From Sulfuriferula sp. (GTDB lineage Bacteria; Pseudomonadota; Gammaproteobacteria; Burkholderiales; Sulfuriferulaceae), in assembly GCA_031291235.1 (NCBI GenBank), contig JARLJL010000009.1, positions 124,001 through 188,000 of the forward strand: a DNA stretch of 64,000 bases, in the 5' to 3' direction. The notes below the pieces were generated by a model. That model worked only from the letters and a program-made list of their open reading frames with translations, had not been told where the DNA came from and ran no database searches. Below are positions 30,550-39,251 of the stretch, piece by piece. The first letter of the stretch is position 1. Each line of letters opens with the position of its first letter. A program made the translations under genes and the position numbers.

Positions 30550-30573
30550 ATTATGAGTTAATTAACTCATAAT
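30550..30573. repeat. Perfect 24-bp palindrome upstream of the NACHT gene
   Basis: The arms ATTATGAGTTAA and TTAACTCATAAT are exact complements with no spacer. It lies about 120 bp upstream of the NACHT start and at the edge of the truncated stub. It may be an operator or mark a recombination point. Confidence 0.6.
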
Positions 30574-30884
30574 AGAAACTGATAGGCTATGGGAGTGTTC
30601 AAGAGATATTGCTGCTGTTTGTTGATGTCTGCTTTTGGCAATGTGTTGCCCACTACTCATGCATATTACTTTCCCCCAAAACTGTCGATCATAAACCATG
30701 AATCGGATTGGGGCGATCGACCACTTCGGCCGAGGAGGAGGCGCCCACGTTTTGCCCAGCCCAAACTTCCGCTCAGGATCGAATATTGCAGCTCGCCCCC
30801 TCGGAAGGCAGCAAAAACAGCCCACAAACATACGCCTGCAACCCACAGCATCACCCGCCGTGGGCCGCAAGGAGCCGGGAGCGA
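30574..30884. other. Gap between the defence island and the rubredoxin operon
   Basis: No coding region is supported here. The overlapping frames show no family features. The right half is GC-rich like the host, the left part AT-rich like the island, so the island edge probably lies near 30680-30730. A weak hairpin (30838-30868, 9-bp stem with two G:T pairs on the minus strand) follows the rubredoxin stop and may help end that transcript. Confidence 0.5.
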
Positions 30885-31073
30885 TCACTCCGCCATCAGC
30901 TCGAAGTCACTTTTGGTGACGCCGCAATCGGTGCATACCCAGCTATCGGGGATGTCTTCGAAGCGCGTACCCGGCGCGATGCCTTCGTCGGGGATGCCGA
31001 GCGCTTCGTCATAAATAAAATCGCAGATCGTGCATATCCACTTTTGCGTGGTTACTTCGGTGCAGGTATTCAT
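30885..31073 (-). CDS. rubA: Rubredoxin
   Basis: The 62-residue protein has both iron-binding loops, [12 protein letters not shown] and [15 protein letters not shown], giving one Fe(Cys)4 site for one-electron transfer. It overlaps the DUF302 gene by 4 bp and is the last gene of the osmC operon, so it probably serves the flavoprotein encoded two genes upstream. Confidence 0.96.
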   Translation of the reverse strand: MNTCTEVTTQKWICTICDFIYDEALGIPDEGIAPGTRFEDIPDSWVCTDCGVTKSDFELMAE

Positions 31074-31462
31074 GATGCCTCCTTATAAGGCGTGAGGGAC
31101 GCGAGTATGTTGTCGAAAATAGGCGCCAGCTCGACGGCCAGCTTGTCCAGCTCGGCGTTGCCGTAGGGCGCGAACACTGCCGCGGGGCTGCGCATGGCGA
31201 CATGCGTTTTGCCGGCCGCTTCGTAAATGTGAATGCGCAGCGGGATATCGATCCCGGCGCGTTTGTCCGCTTGCCACACGCGGATCGCAAAATCGGGGCG
31301 GAACACTTCCAGTATCTGGTCGGCGGGTACGGTCAGACCGCGCTTGGCGGCATTGGCCTGACCGTTGATATGCGCGACCAGCCCCATAGGCACGGCTGCC
31401 ACAGCTTCGCTGAGCTTGGCCGCGGCCGTGTCTACATCCAGATTGACAGTAAAAGTGAGCAT
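31070..31462 (-). CDS. DUF302 family protein
   Basis: The 130-residue protein matches the DUF302 fold: a short half around [16 protein letters not shown] and the motif [29 protein letters not shown], split here as [10 protein letters not shown] and IPLRIHIYE. No enzymatic role is established for the family; members often sit in sulfur and metal-stress operons. It is 21 bp after the flavoprotein gene and overlaps rubredoxin by 4 bp. Confidence 0.88.
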   Translation of the reverse strand: MLTFTVNLDVDTAAAKLSEAVAAVPMGLVAHINGQANAAKRGLTVPADQILEVFRPDFAIRVWQADKRAGIDIPLRIHIYEAAGKTHVAMRSPAAVFAPYGNAELDKLAVELAPIFDNILASLTPYKEAS

Positions 31463-31483
31463 TGCTTTCCCTTCTTTCAGCGT

Positions 31484-32635
31484 TCAGGCAGTGCAGGTGC
31501 AGCTGCCGGTGTCGATATCGTGCAATTCCTTGCGCAGGTGTTTGATAGCTGGCGTGACTATCGCAATAAAATAAGCCTCGCGTACCCGGCGTTGGGCGGC
31601 ATTGCCGACCAGATAGCCTTTGGCGCCGAGATGCAGCATGGCGGAATTGGCCGCTTTGAGCGACAGCTCGCCGCCCGCCAGACGTAAGGCCAGCGTTTCG
31701 CGTTCGTGATCGCCGTCGGGCATGGCGTCGATTTTATCTGCCAGACGATAACATGCTGCACGCGCTGCCAGCAATTCGCTTTCGATATCTTCAGCCTGGT
31801 CATCGAGGAAACAGTTGACGTGGCCGTGGGTTTTATTGGAACGCTTCATCATGCTTACGCAGGCGTCGATCAGCCCCAGCCCCATGCCCATTTGCATCAG
31901 AATGAATGCAGCCTTGGTGCGCGACTTGAATTGCGTGAATTCGCTGGGATGCGAAACCACAGCTTCGTTAGGGATAAACACTTCCTTGAAATTGCAGGCG
32001 AAGGTATTGGTGCCTTCCATCGCAATGAAGTGGGCATTCTGATTGAGCGTCAATCCTGGATGATCACCCTTCACCAGTGCGATCAGCAGGCCCGGCTCAT
32101 TATCGACGTCGATGCCGACATGAAAATAATGATCTATGCCGATATTGGATACCCATGGCAACGTGCCGTTGACCAGATAGCCGCCGTCAATGCGTTTCGC
32201 CGTCAGCCGGTTGTCTTCGATCGCAGCGCAGGATTTCATCGCGTTGGATTGACCTGTTCCACCGAGCGCAATGCCTTTGGCAATCAGCGGCAGCACGTCG
32301 CGGCGAATGGCGAGGTTGCTGCTGTTCTGCAAATACCAGGCACAGGCGTATTGCGCCCACACCATGAATCCGGTGGATACGCATTCGCGCGACACATCCT
32401 CGATTATCCGTATCGCATTCTTGAGACCGAAACCGGTGCCGCCGAACTGCGGCGCAACCATGGCGCCGAATCCGCCGATCGCGCCCAGCTTGTGCATGAA
32501 TTCGCGGGGATATTCGCCCTTGAGGTCGATGCTCACGACGCGCGGGCACAATTCGGTACGGATCAACTCGCTCATCCCGGGCAGCGACTCACCGGTTTCC
32601 GCGTCCATTACTGGTTTTAACATTTCGACTTGCAT
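31484..32635 (-). CDS. Acyl-CoA-dehydrogenase-family flavoprotein
   Basis: This 383-residue protein has the acyl-CoA dehydrogenase fold: an N-terminal helical domain (LGAIGGFGAMVAPQFGGTG), a middle beta domain (GTGQSNAMKSCAAIEDNRLT) and a C-terminal helical domain. The family also includes flavin monooxygenases such as DszC and SfnB that act on sulfur compounds, and no fatty-acid genes are nearby, so an oxidation or oxygenation of a small N- or S-compound is as likely as beta-oxidation. It ends in an unusual Cys-Thr-Cys-Thr-Ala tail. ATG 32635 has AAGGAG upstream. An 8-bp hairpin (32658-32679) lies between it and osmC. Confidence 0.82.
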   Translation of the reverse strand: MQVEMLKPVMDAETGESLPGMSELIRTELCPRVVSIDLKGEYPREFMHKLGAIGGFGAMVAPQFGGTGFGLKNAIRIIEDVSRECVSTGFMVWAQYACAWYLQNSSNLAIRRDVLPLIAKGIALGGTGQSNAMKSCAAIEDNRLTAKRIDGGYLVNGTLPWVSNIGIDHYFHVGIDVDNEPGLLIALVKGDHPGLTLNQNAHFIAMEGTNTFACNFKEVFIPNEAVVSHPSEFTQFKSRTKAAFILMQMGMGLGLIDACVSMMKRSNKTHGHVNCFLDDQAEDIESELLAARAACYRLADKIDAMPDGDHERETLALRLAGGELSLKAANSAMLHLGAKGYLVGNAAQRRVREAYFIAIVTPAIKHLRKELHDIDTGSCTCTA

Positions 32636-32698
32636 GATAACTCCTTGTTTTTTCGTCTGGCTGTCGCCAGGGACAGCCATACTCGGGGGACTAGGGCA

Positions 32699-33241
32699 TC
32701 AAGCCAGAGCGACCGTTACGCCTACCGGGTTGCGCATGGTGTTGGCAACAGGCGACCAGCGATTGGCGTGTGCGACCAGATCCTGCAATTCGCTTTGGCT
32801 GGCATCGCCTTCCAGATACACCTTGACGCGGATGTCGGTAAAGCCGAGCACTTTGCTGTCGGTCAGGTCGCCTACGCCCCAGACGGCGGTAACGTTGATG
32901 TCGCCTTCCAGTTCCAGTTCGATTTTGCTGAGGGTGATGCCGCGTGCAATGGCGTTGGCATGCAGACCGACAGACAGGCATGAACCCAGCGTTGCCAGTA
33001 CGGCTTCAGAAGGATTAGGTGCAGTGTCGTCGCCCAGCAGGTGAGGTGGCTCATCAATAACATGTGCAGGCAAATCGCGGACATAGCTGAGATTGCGGAA
33101 TTTGCCTTCGCATACGGTTTTGGATTTCAGGGTAACGATATTCTGCGGATTAGCCTTGCCTTTTGCGGCAAGCGCATCCAGCCCCACCTTGTCGATCGGG
33201 GTTAATGCGGTTTTCATTTTCAATACGGCGGCTTCTGGCAT
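32699..33241 (-). CDS. OsmC-family protein
   Basis: The 180-residue protein has the OsmC/Ohr fold with the conserved cysteine in ATLGSCLSVGL and the closing RWSPVANTMRNP region. Classical members reduce organic hydroperoxides; others act in sulfur transfer or remain unassigned. ATG 33241 follows AAGGAG. It is the first gene of a four-gene operon behind a sigma-54 promoter. Confidence 0.88.
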   Translation of the reverse strand: MPEAAVLKMKTALTPIDKVGLDALAAKGKANPQNIVTLKSKTVCEGKFRNLSYVRDLPAHVIDEPPHLLGDDTAPNPSEAVLATLGSCLSVGLHANAIARGITLSKIELELEGDINVTAVWGVGDLTDSKVLGFTDIRVKVYLEGDASQSELQDLVAHANRWSPVANTMRNPVGVTVALA

Positions 33242-33301
33242 GATTTGCTCCTTATGCGTTAACAATTAATGTAAGTGACCTTGTGGACACATTGACACTA
33301 T

Positions 33302-33317
33302 TGCAAGCACCATGCCA
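33302..33317 (-). promoter_or_regulatory. Sigma-54 promoter of the osmC operon
   Basis: On the minus strand TGGCATGGTGCTTGCA matches TGGCACGN4TTGCA with exact GG/GC spacing. The start of transcription would be near 33290, about 50 bp before osmC. Confidence 0.8.
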
Positions 33318-33399
33318 GCACCGAAAATTAATTATAACTTAATGATTTATTTATATAAAATATAAAATTATGGATTTCACTCATGACTGCATAACTAAC

Positions 33400-33417
33400 A
33401 CATTGTTAACAATTTGT
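33400..33417 (-). promoter_or_regulatory. Putative enhancer site for the NifA-like activator (left copy)
   Basis: ACAAATTGTTAACAATGT on the minus strand shares ACAAATTGTTWAC and a trailing ACAATGT with the site at 35048-35067. It lies about 82 bp upstream of the osmC sigma-54 promoter, a normal distance for an activator site. Confidence 0.6.
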
Positions 33418-33446
33418 ATAACAAGCATGGGATTTTTACCCCGCTT

Positions 33447-35033
33447 TCAAACAATGCCCAGGCGCTGTATGCGGTAATTCAGCTGCCGCAAAGTCATTCC
33501 CAATTGCTGTGCGGCGCGCGATTTATTGCCGTTGCACATCGCCAGCGCCTGAATAATCCCGGCCCGGTCGCCGGCTTGCACTGAATGATAGGCGCGCATA
33601 CCGCCCGGCAGCGTGGTTTCCATTTCGCCGATGACGGGCGCAGCCGATTCGTTAATCGCCTCGCCGGCAATCACCGTCGCAACCTCGTTGGCGCTGATCA
33701 GCCTGTTTTCGGACAACAGCGCGAGCCGTTCGAGCACATTACGCAACTGCCGCACATTGCCCGGCCAGCTATAGGCGGCCAACTGCTCCAGTGCATCGGG
33801 CGCAATGTTGACGTTGCGCTGATAACTCTGATTAATCTGGTTCAGGTAGTAGCGCACCAGATGACGCACATCCTCCGGCCGCTCCTGCAAGGTCGGTAAC
33901 CGCACCGGAATCACGTTGATACGATAGAACAGATCGAGACGGAATTTCCCCCGGCTGACCGATTGTTGCAAATCCTGGTTGGTCGCGGTAACGATGCGCA
34001 CATTGATCGCCGTCTCGCGACGGGCGCCGACGCGCTGTATGGTATTTTCCTGCAACACCCGCAATAGCTTGACCTGCATCGCCAGCGGCATATCGCCGAT
34101 CTCGTCCAGAAAAATGGTGCCGTGGTTCGCCTGCTCGAAATAACCGGGGCGACTGGTGGTCGCACCGGTAAAAGCGCCTTTTTCGTAGCCGAATAGCTCG
34201 GATTCGAACAGGTTTTCCGGTATTGCACCACAATTGACCTTGATGAACGGAAAATCCCGACGTGCACTAGAAAGGTGCAGTGCGCGCGCAAAGAGCTCCT
34301 TACCGGTGCCGGATTCGCCCAGCAACAGCACCGTTGCATCCGTTTGCGCCACCTGCTCGATCTGCTTCAGCGCACGCCGCAACGGCATCGATTCACCGAC
34401 GATACCGAACGACCCCAGGCTGGATTGCCCCTTGTTCAACGCCCATTTCAGCTCGCGATTCTCCGATTCCAGCCGGGCGGTGCGCTCTTCTATATAGCGG
34501 TTGAGCATGATGACCTGCGCAATCAGGGTAGCGGCAATCTGTAGCATTTGCAGGTCGCGCGCCAGCGGCCGTGGCCTGTCGCGCAGCCGGTGTACGCCAA
34601 GCACGCCCAGCACCTTGCCGCCCTGCTCTATGGGCATGGCTATATACGACACGGTCTCGTGCGGCAGCTGATCGCGCGCGACAGTACGAAACAGAAAAGC
34701 CGGCTCGCTATCTATATCCTGGATAATCATCATCTGCCCGCTTTGCATCACCCGTCCGGTAATGCCTTCGCCCGGCAAAAAGTGGCCGCGCTTGATTTCG
34801 GCTTGCGACAAGCCGTATGCATGGGCGATACGCAACATACCGCCTTCACTATCCGGCAGTACTACGCGCCCGCGGTTAAGGCCCAGCAGCTCGGATATCA
34901 GATGCAGAATTTCGCGTATGACGTAGTGCTGATCCGGGCTTTTACCCATCAACGCAGAAGCCTGGCGTATCACCAGCAACTCCTCATCTACCAGCGTTTC
35001 CGGTTCGGTACGACTATTAACGGCATCCAGCAT
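33447..35033 (-). CDS. NifA-like sigma-54-dependent transcriptional activator
   Basis: The 528-residue protein has an N-terminal GAF domain (about 20-170), a central AAA+ domain (Walker A GESGTGKE near 236, the sigma-54 contact loop GAFTGA, Walker [12 protein letters not shown]) and a C-terminal Fis-type helix-turn-helix ([20 protein letters not shown]). All parts needed to open sigma-54 promoters are present. ATG 35033 has GAGGGG 8 bases upstream; TTG 35051 is less likely. It lies between two operons with -24/-12 promoters and a shared upstream motif, one copy of which overlaps its own leader, so it probably controls both and perhaps itself. The GAF-bound signal is unknown. Confidence 0.93.
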   Translation of the reverse strand: MLDAVNSRTEPETLVDEELLVIRQASALMGKSPDQHYVIREILHLISELLGLNRGRVVLPDSEGGMLRIAHAYGLSQAEIKRGHFLPGEGITGRVMQSGQMMIIQDIDSEPAFLFRTVARDQLPHETVSYIAMPIEQGGKVLGVLGVHRLRDRPRPLARDLQMLQIAATLIAQVIMLNRYIEERTARLESENRELKWALNKGQSSLGSFGIVGESMPLRRALKQIEQVAQTDATVLLLGESGTGKELFARALHLSSARRDFPFIKVNCGAIPENLFESELFGYEKGAFTGATTSRPGYFEQANHGTIFLDEIGDMPLAMQVKLLRVLQENTIQRVGARRETAINVRIVTATNQDLQQSVSRGKFRLDLFYRINVIPVRLPTLQERPEDVRHLVRYYLNQINQSYQRNVNIAPDALEQLAAYSWPGNVRQLRNVLERLALLSENRLISANEVATVIAGEAINESAAPVIGEMETTLPGGMRAYHSVQAGDRAGIIQALAMCNGNKSRAAQQLGMTLRQLNYRIQRLGIV

Positions 35034-35047
35034 GACAAACCCCTCTA

Positions 35048-35067
35048 ACAAATTGTTTACACAATGT
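35048..35067 (+). promoter_or_regulatory. Putative enhancer site for the NifA-like activator (right copy)
   Basis: ACAAATTGTTTACACAATGT has the same core as the left copy and contains the dyad ATTGT-N4-ACAAT. It lies about 80 bp upstream of the sulfurtransferase promoter and just upstream of the activator's own start codon. Confidence 0.6.
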
Positions 35068-35146
35068 AAGCAAAAATCGGGCGAGGCCGAAAACTAAAAT
35101 TTACGCATAGTGCTGTAAGCCGCATGTAATAAGCAATTTGTCAGCT

Positions 35147-35162
35147 TGGCACGATTGCTGCT
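35147..35162 (+). promoter_or_regulatory. Sigma-54 promoter of the sulfurtransferase-cyanate operon
   Basis: TGGCACGATTGCTGCT keeps the full -24 half and the GC of the -12 half at exact spacing, with one departure (CTGC for TTGC). Transcription would start near 35174, 25 bp before the GTG. Confidence 0.7.
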
Positions 35163-35198
35163 AATTGATCACTACCGAGTTAACCCGAGGACAAAATT

Positions 35199-36056
35199 GT
35201 GAACAGCCATGTATTGATAGAACCGGTACAACTGCAACAAGCAATGACGACCGAGCCGATTATTGTGATTGATACCCGCGACCCGACTGCCTATGCGCTG
35301 GGACATATACCGGGTGCCGTTAATCTGCGCGAAATTTTTACCTATCTCGCCACCAGCGATCATGAAGGCCTGGATGTCATGCAACACAAGTTTGCCGAAG
35401 CATTCGGCGCGGCAGGCTTGTCCGGCAAGGAAACCGCCGTAGTCTACGAAGACGCCATGAATACCGGTTTCGGCCAGTCCTGCCGCGGCTATTTTATTCT
35501 CAAATATTTGGGCTATCCTGAGGTTAAGGTATTGCACGGCGGTTATCAGGCATGGACGGGCGCAGGCTTGCCAGTTACTACCGAACCGGCCATACCGACG
35601 CCAGCCGAATTCCCGCTTGCCAGCGACCCTGCCGCAGTCATGGTAGACAAGGCACAGATGCTGGCGGCGGTAAACGACCCGACCATCGTCAAACTGGATG
35701 TGCGCGACGTGGACGAATGGATAGGCACCAGCTCCTCGCCGTACGGCCCGGATTTCTGTCCCCGCAAGGGACGTATCCCCGGCGCCAAATGGCTGGAATG
35801 GTACAGGCTGATGAAGCCCTCTGCCGACGGCAGCGTATTCAAGGCCCGCGACGAACTGCTGGCCGAATGCCAGACCGTGGGCATACAGCCGCACTCCAAA
35901 GTGTACATTTACTGCTTCAAAGGGGCCCGTGCTTCCAATACTTTTCTGGCATTGAAGAACGCCGGGGTACGCGATGTAAAAATCTACTTCGGTTCCTGGA
36001 ACGAATGGTCGCGCGATCCTGCGCTCCCGATAGAAGAAGGCTTTCCGGCTGTTTAA
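35199..36056 (+). CDS. Thiosulfate/3-mercaptopyruvate sulfurtransferase (two rhodanese domains)
   Basis: The 285-residue protein has an inactive N-terminal rhodanese domain (VIDTRDPTAYALGHIPGAVN) and a catalytic C-terminal one with the active cysteine in YCFKGARASNTF. Such enzymes move sulfane sulfur from thiosulfate or mercaptopyruvate to cyanide or another thiol acceptor. No signal peptide is seen, so it is cytoplasmic. Lying first in an operon with a cyanate transporter and cyanase, it may deal with cyanide or thiocyanate chemistry; that is inference. The start is GTG with GAGG upstream. Confidence 0.9.
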   Translation: MNSHVLIEPVQLQQAMTTEPIIVIDTRDPTAYALGHIPGAVNLREIFTYLATSDHEGLDVMQHKFAEAFGAAGLSGKETAVVYEDAMNTGFGQSCRGYFILKYLGYPEVKVLHGGYQAWTGAGLPVTTEPAIPTPAEFPLASDPAAVMVDKAQMLAAVNDPTIVKLDVRDVDEWIGTSSSPYGPDFCPRKGRIPGAKWLEWYRLMKPSADGSVFKARDELLAECQTVGIQPHSKVYIYCFKGARASNTFLALKNAGVRDVKIYFGSWNEWSRDPALPIEEGFPAV

Positions 36057-36097
36057 CACCAGCGACATTCATTTTGTAAATTTTAGGGAGATACACC

Positions 36098-37447
36098 ATG
36101 TCCGCTTTTGACGATCCATTTGACCCCAAGGTCAAACTTGCCAGCCAGGGCTGCAGTTGCGGCCGCCACAGCAGCCAGACCGAACACCAGCTCGACGAAG
36201 ATGCTCGCATCGGCCGCGTAGTCGAGACCACGGTAATGCGTGCGTTATTCCCGCACGACGAAACCCGCCGCAATTTTATCCGCGCTGTCGGCGCCAGCAC
36301 GGCATTCGCCGCCATTTCCACGTTGTTTCCGATGTCGGCAGCCAAAGCGCTTGCCGCGGACCGCGCGCCGCTGGAAAAACCCGACCTGAAAATCGGTTTC
36401 GTCCCCATCACCTGCGCCACGCCTATCATCATGGCCGGCCCCATGGGATTCTATTCGCGCGAAGGGCTTAACGTATCGCTGCTGAAAACGGCCGGCTGGG
36501 CCGTGGTGCGCGACAAGGTGATGAACAAGGAATACGACGCCTCGCACATGCTCTCGCCTATGCCGCTGGCGATCAGTCTGGGATTGGGTTCGCAGGCGCA
36601 GCCTGTCGATGTGGCTGCGATCGAAAATATCAACGGCCAGGCCATTACCATGCACGTCAAGCACAAGGACAAGCTGGATCCGAAACAGTGGAAAGGCATG
36701 AAATTCGGCCTGCCGTTCGACTACTCCATACACAACTTCCTGCTGCGCTACTTCCTTGCCGAAAACGGCATCGACCCGGACAAGGATGTTGAGCTGCGCA
36801 TCATGGCGCCGCCCGATATGGTAGCCAACCTGCGCGCCGGCAATATCGACGGTTTCCTCGGACCTGAGCCGTTCAACCAGCGTGCCGTATACGAAGAAGT
36901 CGGCTTTATTCACACGCTGTCGCGCGACATCTGGGACGGTCACCCATGCTGCGCCTTCGGCGTGTCGGAAGGCTTTGCCAAAACCTACCCGAACACCTTT
37001 GCCGCACTGTTCCGCGCCATTGCCAGCGCTACCGAATATGCGCACAAGCCGGAAAACCGCAACGACATCATCAAGGCCATCGCCCCGGCCAACTACCTCA
37101 ACCAGCCTATCCCGGTGCTGGAGCAGGTGATGACCGGACACTTTGCCGACGGTCTGGGCAAAGTGCGCAACGTGCCGGATCGCGTCGATTTCGATCCGTT
37201 CCCATGGCAGTCGATGGCGGTATGGATGCTGACGCAGATGAAACGCTGGGGCTATCTGAAAGGCGATGTCAATTATAAGCAAATCGCAGAACAGGTCTTC
37301 CTCGCGACCGACGCACGCAAACGCCTGAAGGAAATGGGATTGCCTGCGCCCGCCAGCAATTACACCAAACACACCATCATGGGGAAAGAGTTTGACCCGG
37401 CCAAAGCCGAGCAATATCTCAAATCCTTCAAGATCAGCAGGGCATGA
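36098..37447 (+). CDS. cynA: Nitrate/cyanate-type ABC transporter substrate-binding protein, Tat-exported
   Basis: The 449-residue protein belongs to the NrtA/CmpA/CynA group. It has an unusually long N-region with a GCSCGRHSS cluster, then a twin-arginine motif RRNFIRAVGAS and hydrophobic stretch, so it is folded before export. The binding domain starts LKIGFVPITCATPIIMA. NrtA-type proteins bind nitrate, bicarbonate or cyanate; cyanate is favoured because cyanase ends the operon, as in cyanobacterial cynABDS. It overlaps the permease by 4 bp. Confidence 0.85.
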   Translation: MSAFDDPFDPKVKLASQGCSCGRHSSQTEHQLDEDARIGRVVETTVMRALFPHDETRRNFIRAVGASTAFAAISTLFPMSAAKALAADRAPLEKPDLKIGFVPITCATPIIMAGPMGFYSREGLNVSLLKTAGWAVVRDKVMNKEYDASHMLSPMPLAISLGLGSQAQPVDVAAIENINGQAITMHVKHKDKLDPKQWKGMKFGLPFDYSIHNFLLRYFLAENGIDPDKDVELRIMAPPDMVANLRAGNIDGFLGPEPFNQRAVYEEVGFIHTLSRDIWDGHPCCAFGVSEGFAKTYPNTFAALFRAIASATEYAHKPENRNDIIKAIAPANYLNQPIPVLEQVMTGHFADGLGKVRNVPDRVDFDPFPWQSMAVWMLTQMKRWGYLKGDVNYKQIAEQVFLATDARKRLKEMGLPAPASNYTKHTIMGKEFDPAKAEQYLKSFKISRA

Positions 37448-38295
37448 TCATGAAAACCTCCCTGACTTTTCGTGCTTACCTGCTGTCTGCGCTGATCCTC
37501 GGCGTGCTGTTGATGGGCTGGTATCTGGCGACGTTACCGCAGAAAGCCGCTGTTGCAGTACCGCAAGCCGACGCCGAATATGCGGCACTGATGGGCGGCA
37601 GTGCCGTCAAGAAGTCGGGCATGCCGACGCCGTTAGAGGTGGGCCATACCTTGCAGGAAAAGCTCGCCGATCCATTCTACGATCACGGTCCTAACGACAA
37701 GGGTATCGGCATCCAGCTCGGCTATTCGCTGGCGCGGGTGCTGGCCGGATTCGCGCTGGCGGCGCTGGTGGCGATACCGCTGGGGTTTCTGGTCGGGATG
37801 TCGCCCATCATGCACCGGGCGCTCGATCCTTACATACAGTTGCTCAAGCCGATCTCGCCGCTGGCGTGGATGCCGCTGGCGCTGTACACCATCAAGGACT
37901 CGTCGGCATCGGCGATCTTTGTGATCTTCATTTGCTCGCTGTGGCCGATGCTGATCAATACCGCCTACGGCGTGGCCGCCGTCAAGCGCGATTGGCTCAA
38001 CGTCGCCAAAACGCTGGAAGTCAGCCCATTGCGCAAGGCCTTTCTGGTGATATTGCCCGCTGCTGCGCCGACCATACTGACCGGCATGCGCATCTCCATG
38101 GGCATAGCCTGGCTGGTCATCGTCGCGGCTGAAATGCTGGTAGGCGGCACAGGGATCGGTTATTTCGTGTGGAATGAATGGAATAACCTCAGTCTCACCA
38201 ACGTCATTTTCGCCGTACTCATGATAGGCATCGTCGGCATGATGCTGGACATGGTGTTCGGCTGGTTGTCGCGCTTAGTGGCATATAACGATTAA
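37444..38295 (+). CDS. cynB: Nitrate/cyanate-type ABC transporter permease
   Basis: The 283-residue membrane protein has about six helices and the EAA-type ATPase contact AKTLEVSPLRKAFLVILPAA. It matches the NrtB/CynB/SsuC group. A longer than usual periplasmic stretch follows the first helix. Its start overlaps the cynA stop, and ATG 37450 is an alternative start. The ATPase gene follows in 10 bp. Confidence 0.87.
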   Translation: MIMKTSLTFRAYLLSALILGVLLMGWYLATLPQKAAVAVPQADAEYAALMGGSAVKKSGMPTPLEVGHTLQEKLADPFYDHGPNDKGIGIQLGYSLARVLAGFALAALVAIPLGFLVGMSPIMHRALDPYIQLLKPISPLAWMPLALYTIKDSSASAIFVIFICSLWPMLINTAYGVAAVKRDWLNVAKTLEVSPLRKAFLVILPAAAPTILTGMRISMGIAWLVIVAAEMLVGGTGIGYFVWNEWNNLSLTNVIFAVLMIGIVGMMLDMVFGWLSRLVAYND

Positions 38296-38305
38296 GAGGC
38301 CAGAT

Positions 38306-39220
38306 ATGCAAACCGATTTTCTGAAAGTTGAAGCACTCAGTCGGATTTATCCGGCCAGCCGCGGCAAGACAGCGGTACCGGTATTCGAAAACGTGCACTT
38401 CAGCATAGCCAAGGGCGAATTCGTCTGCATCATCGGCCATTCCGGTTGCGGCAAATCCACCATCCTCAACGTGCTGGCCGGGCTTGACGAGCCCAGCTCC
38501 GGCGTAGTGATTATGGATGGCCGCGAAGTGTCCGGCCCCAGCCTGGATCGCGGCGTGGTGTTCCAGGGCCACGCGCTGATGCCCTGGCTGACGGTGATGC
38601 AAAACATCGAATTTGCCGTCAAGTCGCGCTGGCCTGACTGGTCGAAGGACAAGACCGTGCAACACTGCCAGCAATTTATCGATCTGGTCGGCCTGACCGG
38701 TTCAGAGCACAAAAAACCATCGGAACTGTCCGGCGGCATGAAGCAACGCGTCGGCATCGCCCGCGCCTTCTCGATCCAGCCCAAGATGCTGCTGCTGGAC
38801 GAGCCGTTTGGCGCGCTGGACGCACTGACCCGCGGCGTGATTCAGGACGAACTGCTGAAGATTTGCGCTGCGACCCAGCAAACCGTGTTCATGATTACGC
38901 ATGACGTCGACGAGGCCATCCTGCTCTCCGACAAGATCATCCTCATGACCAACGGCCCGCGTGCGCGCATCGCCGAGATTGTGATCAACACCTTACCGCG
39001 CAACCGTACCCGCAACGACATCCACAAGGATCCGCAGTATTACCGCATCCGTAACCATCTGGTGGATTTCCTGGTCAGCCGCTCACGCGAACTGGCCGTT
39101 GCGCAAGACGCCAGCTACGATCCGCGCCACCCGCCTGAAGTCAGGCCGGGCGAAGCCGGCGACGAAGTGCCTTCCGACATGCCGCGCATCCAGAAGCAGG
39201 CTGCCATCCACCTGGTTTAA
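38306..39220 (+). CDS. cynD: Nitrate/cyanate-type ABC transporter ATP-binding protein
   Basis: The 304-residue ATPase has Walker A GHSGCGKST, signature LSGGMKQRVGIARAF, Walker B MLLLDEPFGALDA and the switch histidine in MITHDVDEA. It matches NrtD/CmpD/CynD. A charged tail of about 35 residues follows the usual end. It energises import by CynA-CynB. Confidence 0.9.
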   Translation: MQTDFLKVEALSRIYPASRGKTAVPVFENVHFSIAKGEFVCIIGHSGCGKSTILNVLAGLDEPSSGVVIMDGREVSGPSLDRGVVFQGHALMPWLTVMQNIEFAVKSRWPDWSKDKTVQHCQQFIDLVGLTGSEHKKPSELSGGMKQRVGIARAFSIQPKMLLLDEPFGALDALTRGVIQDELLKICAATQQTVFMITHDVDEAILLSDKIILMTNGPRARIAEIVINTLPRNRTRNDIHKDPQYYRIRNHLVDFLVSRSRELAVAQDASYDPRHPPEVRPGEAGDEVPSDMPRIQKQAAIHLV

Positions 39221-39251
39221 TTGATTTACTCTCACTGAAAAAGGAAACACC

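Noticed and set aside
30341-30556. 71-residue plus-strand frame across the NACHT start
   Set aside because: It is antisense to the NACHT start and to the stub, with no recognisable family and no ribosome-binding site.
30574-30884. Several overlapping frames before the rubredoxin gene
   Set aside because: None shows codon pattern, motif or ribosome-binding site; different frames are open on both strands as in GC-rich non-coding DNA.
32658-32679. 8-bp perfect hairpin between osmC and the flavoprotein gene as a terminator
   Set aside because: On the transcribed strand it is followed by an A run, not a T run; it more likely affects message stability.
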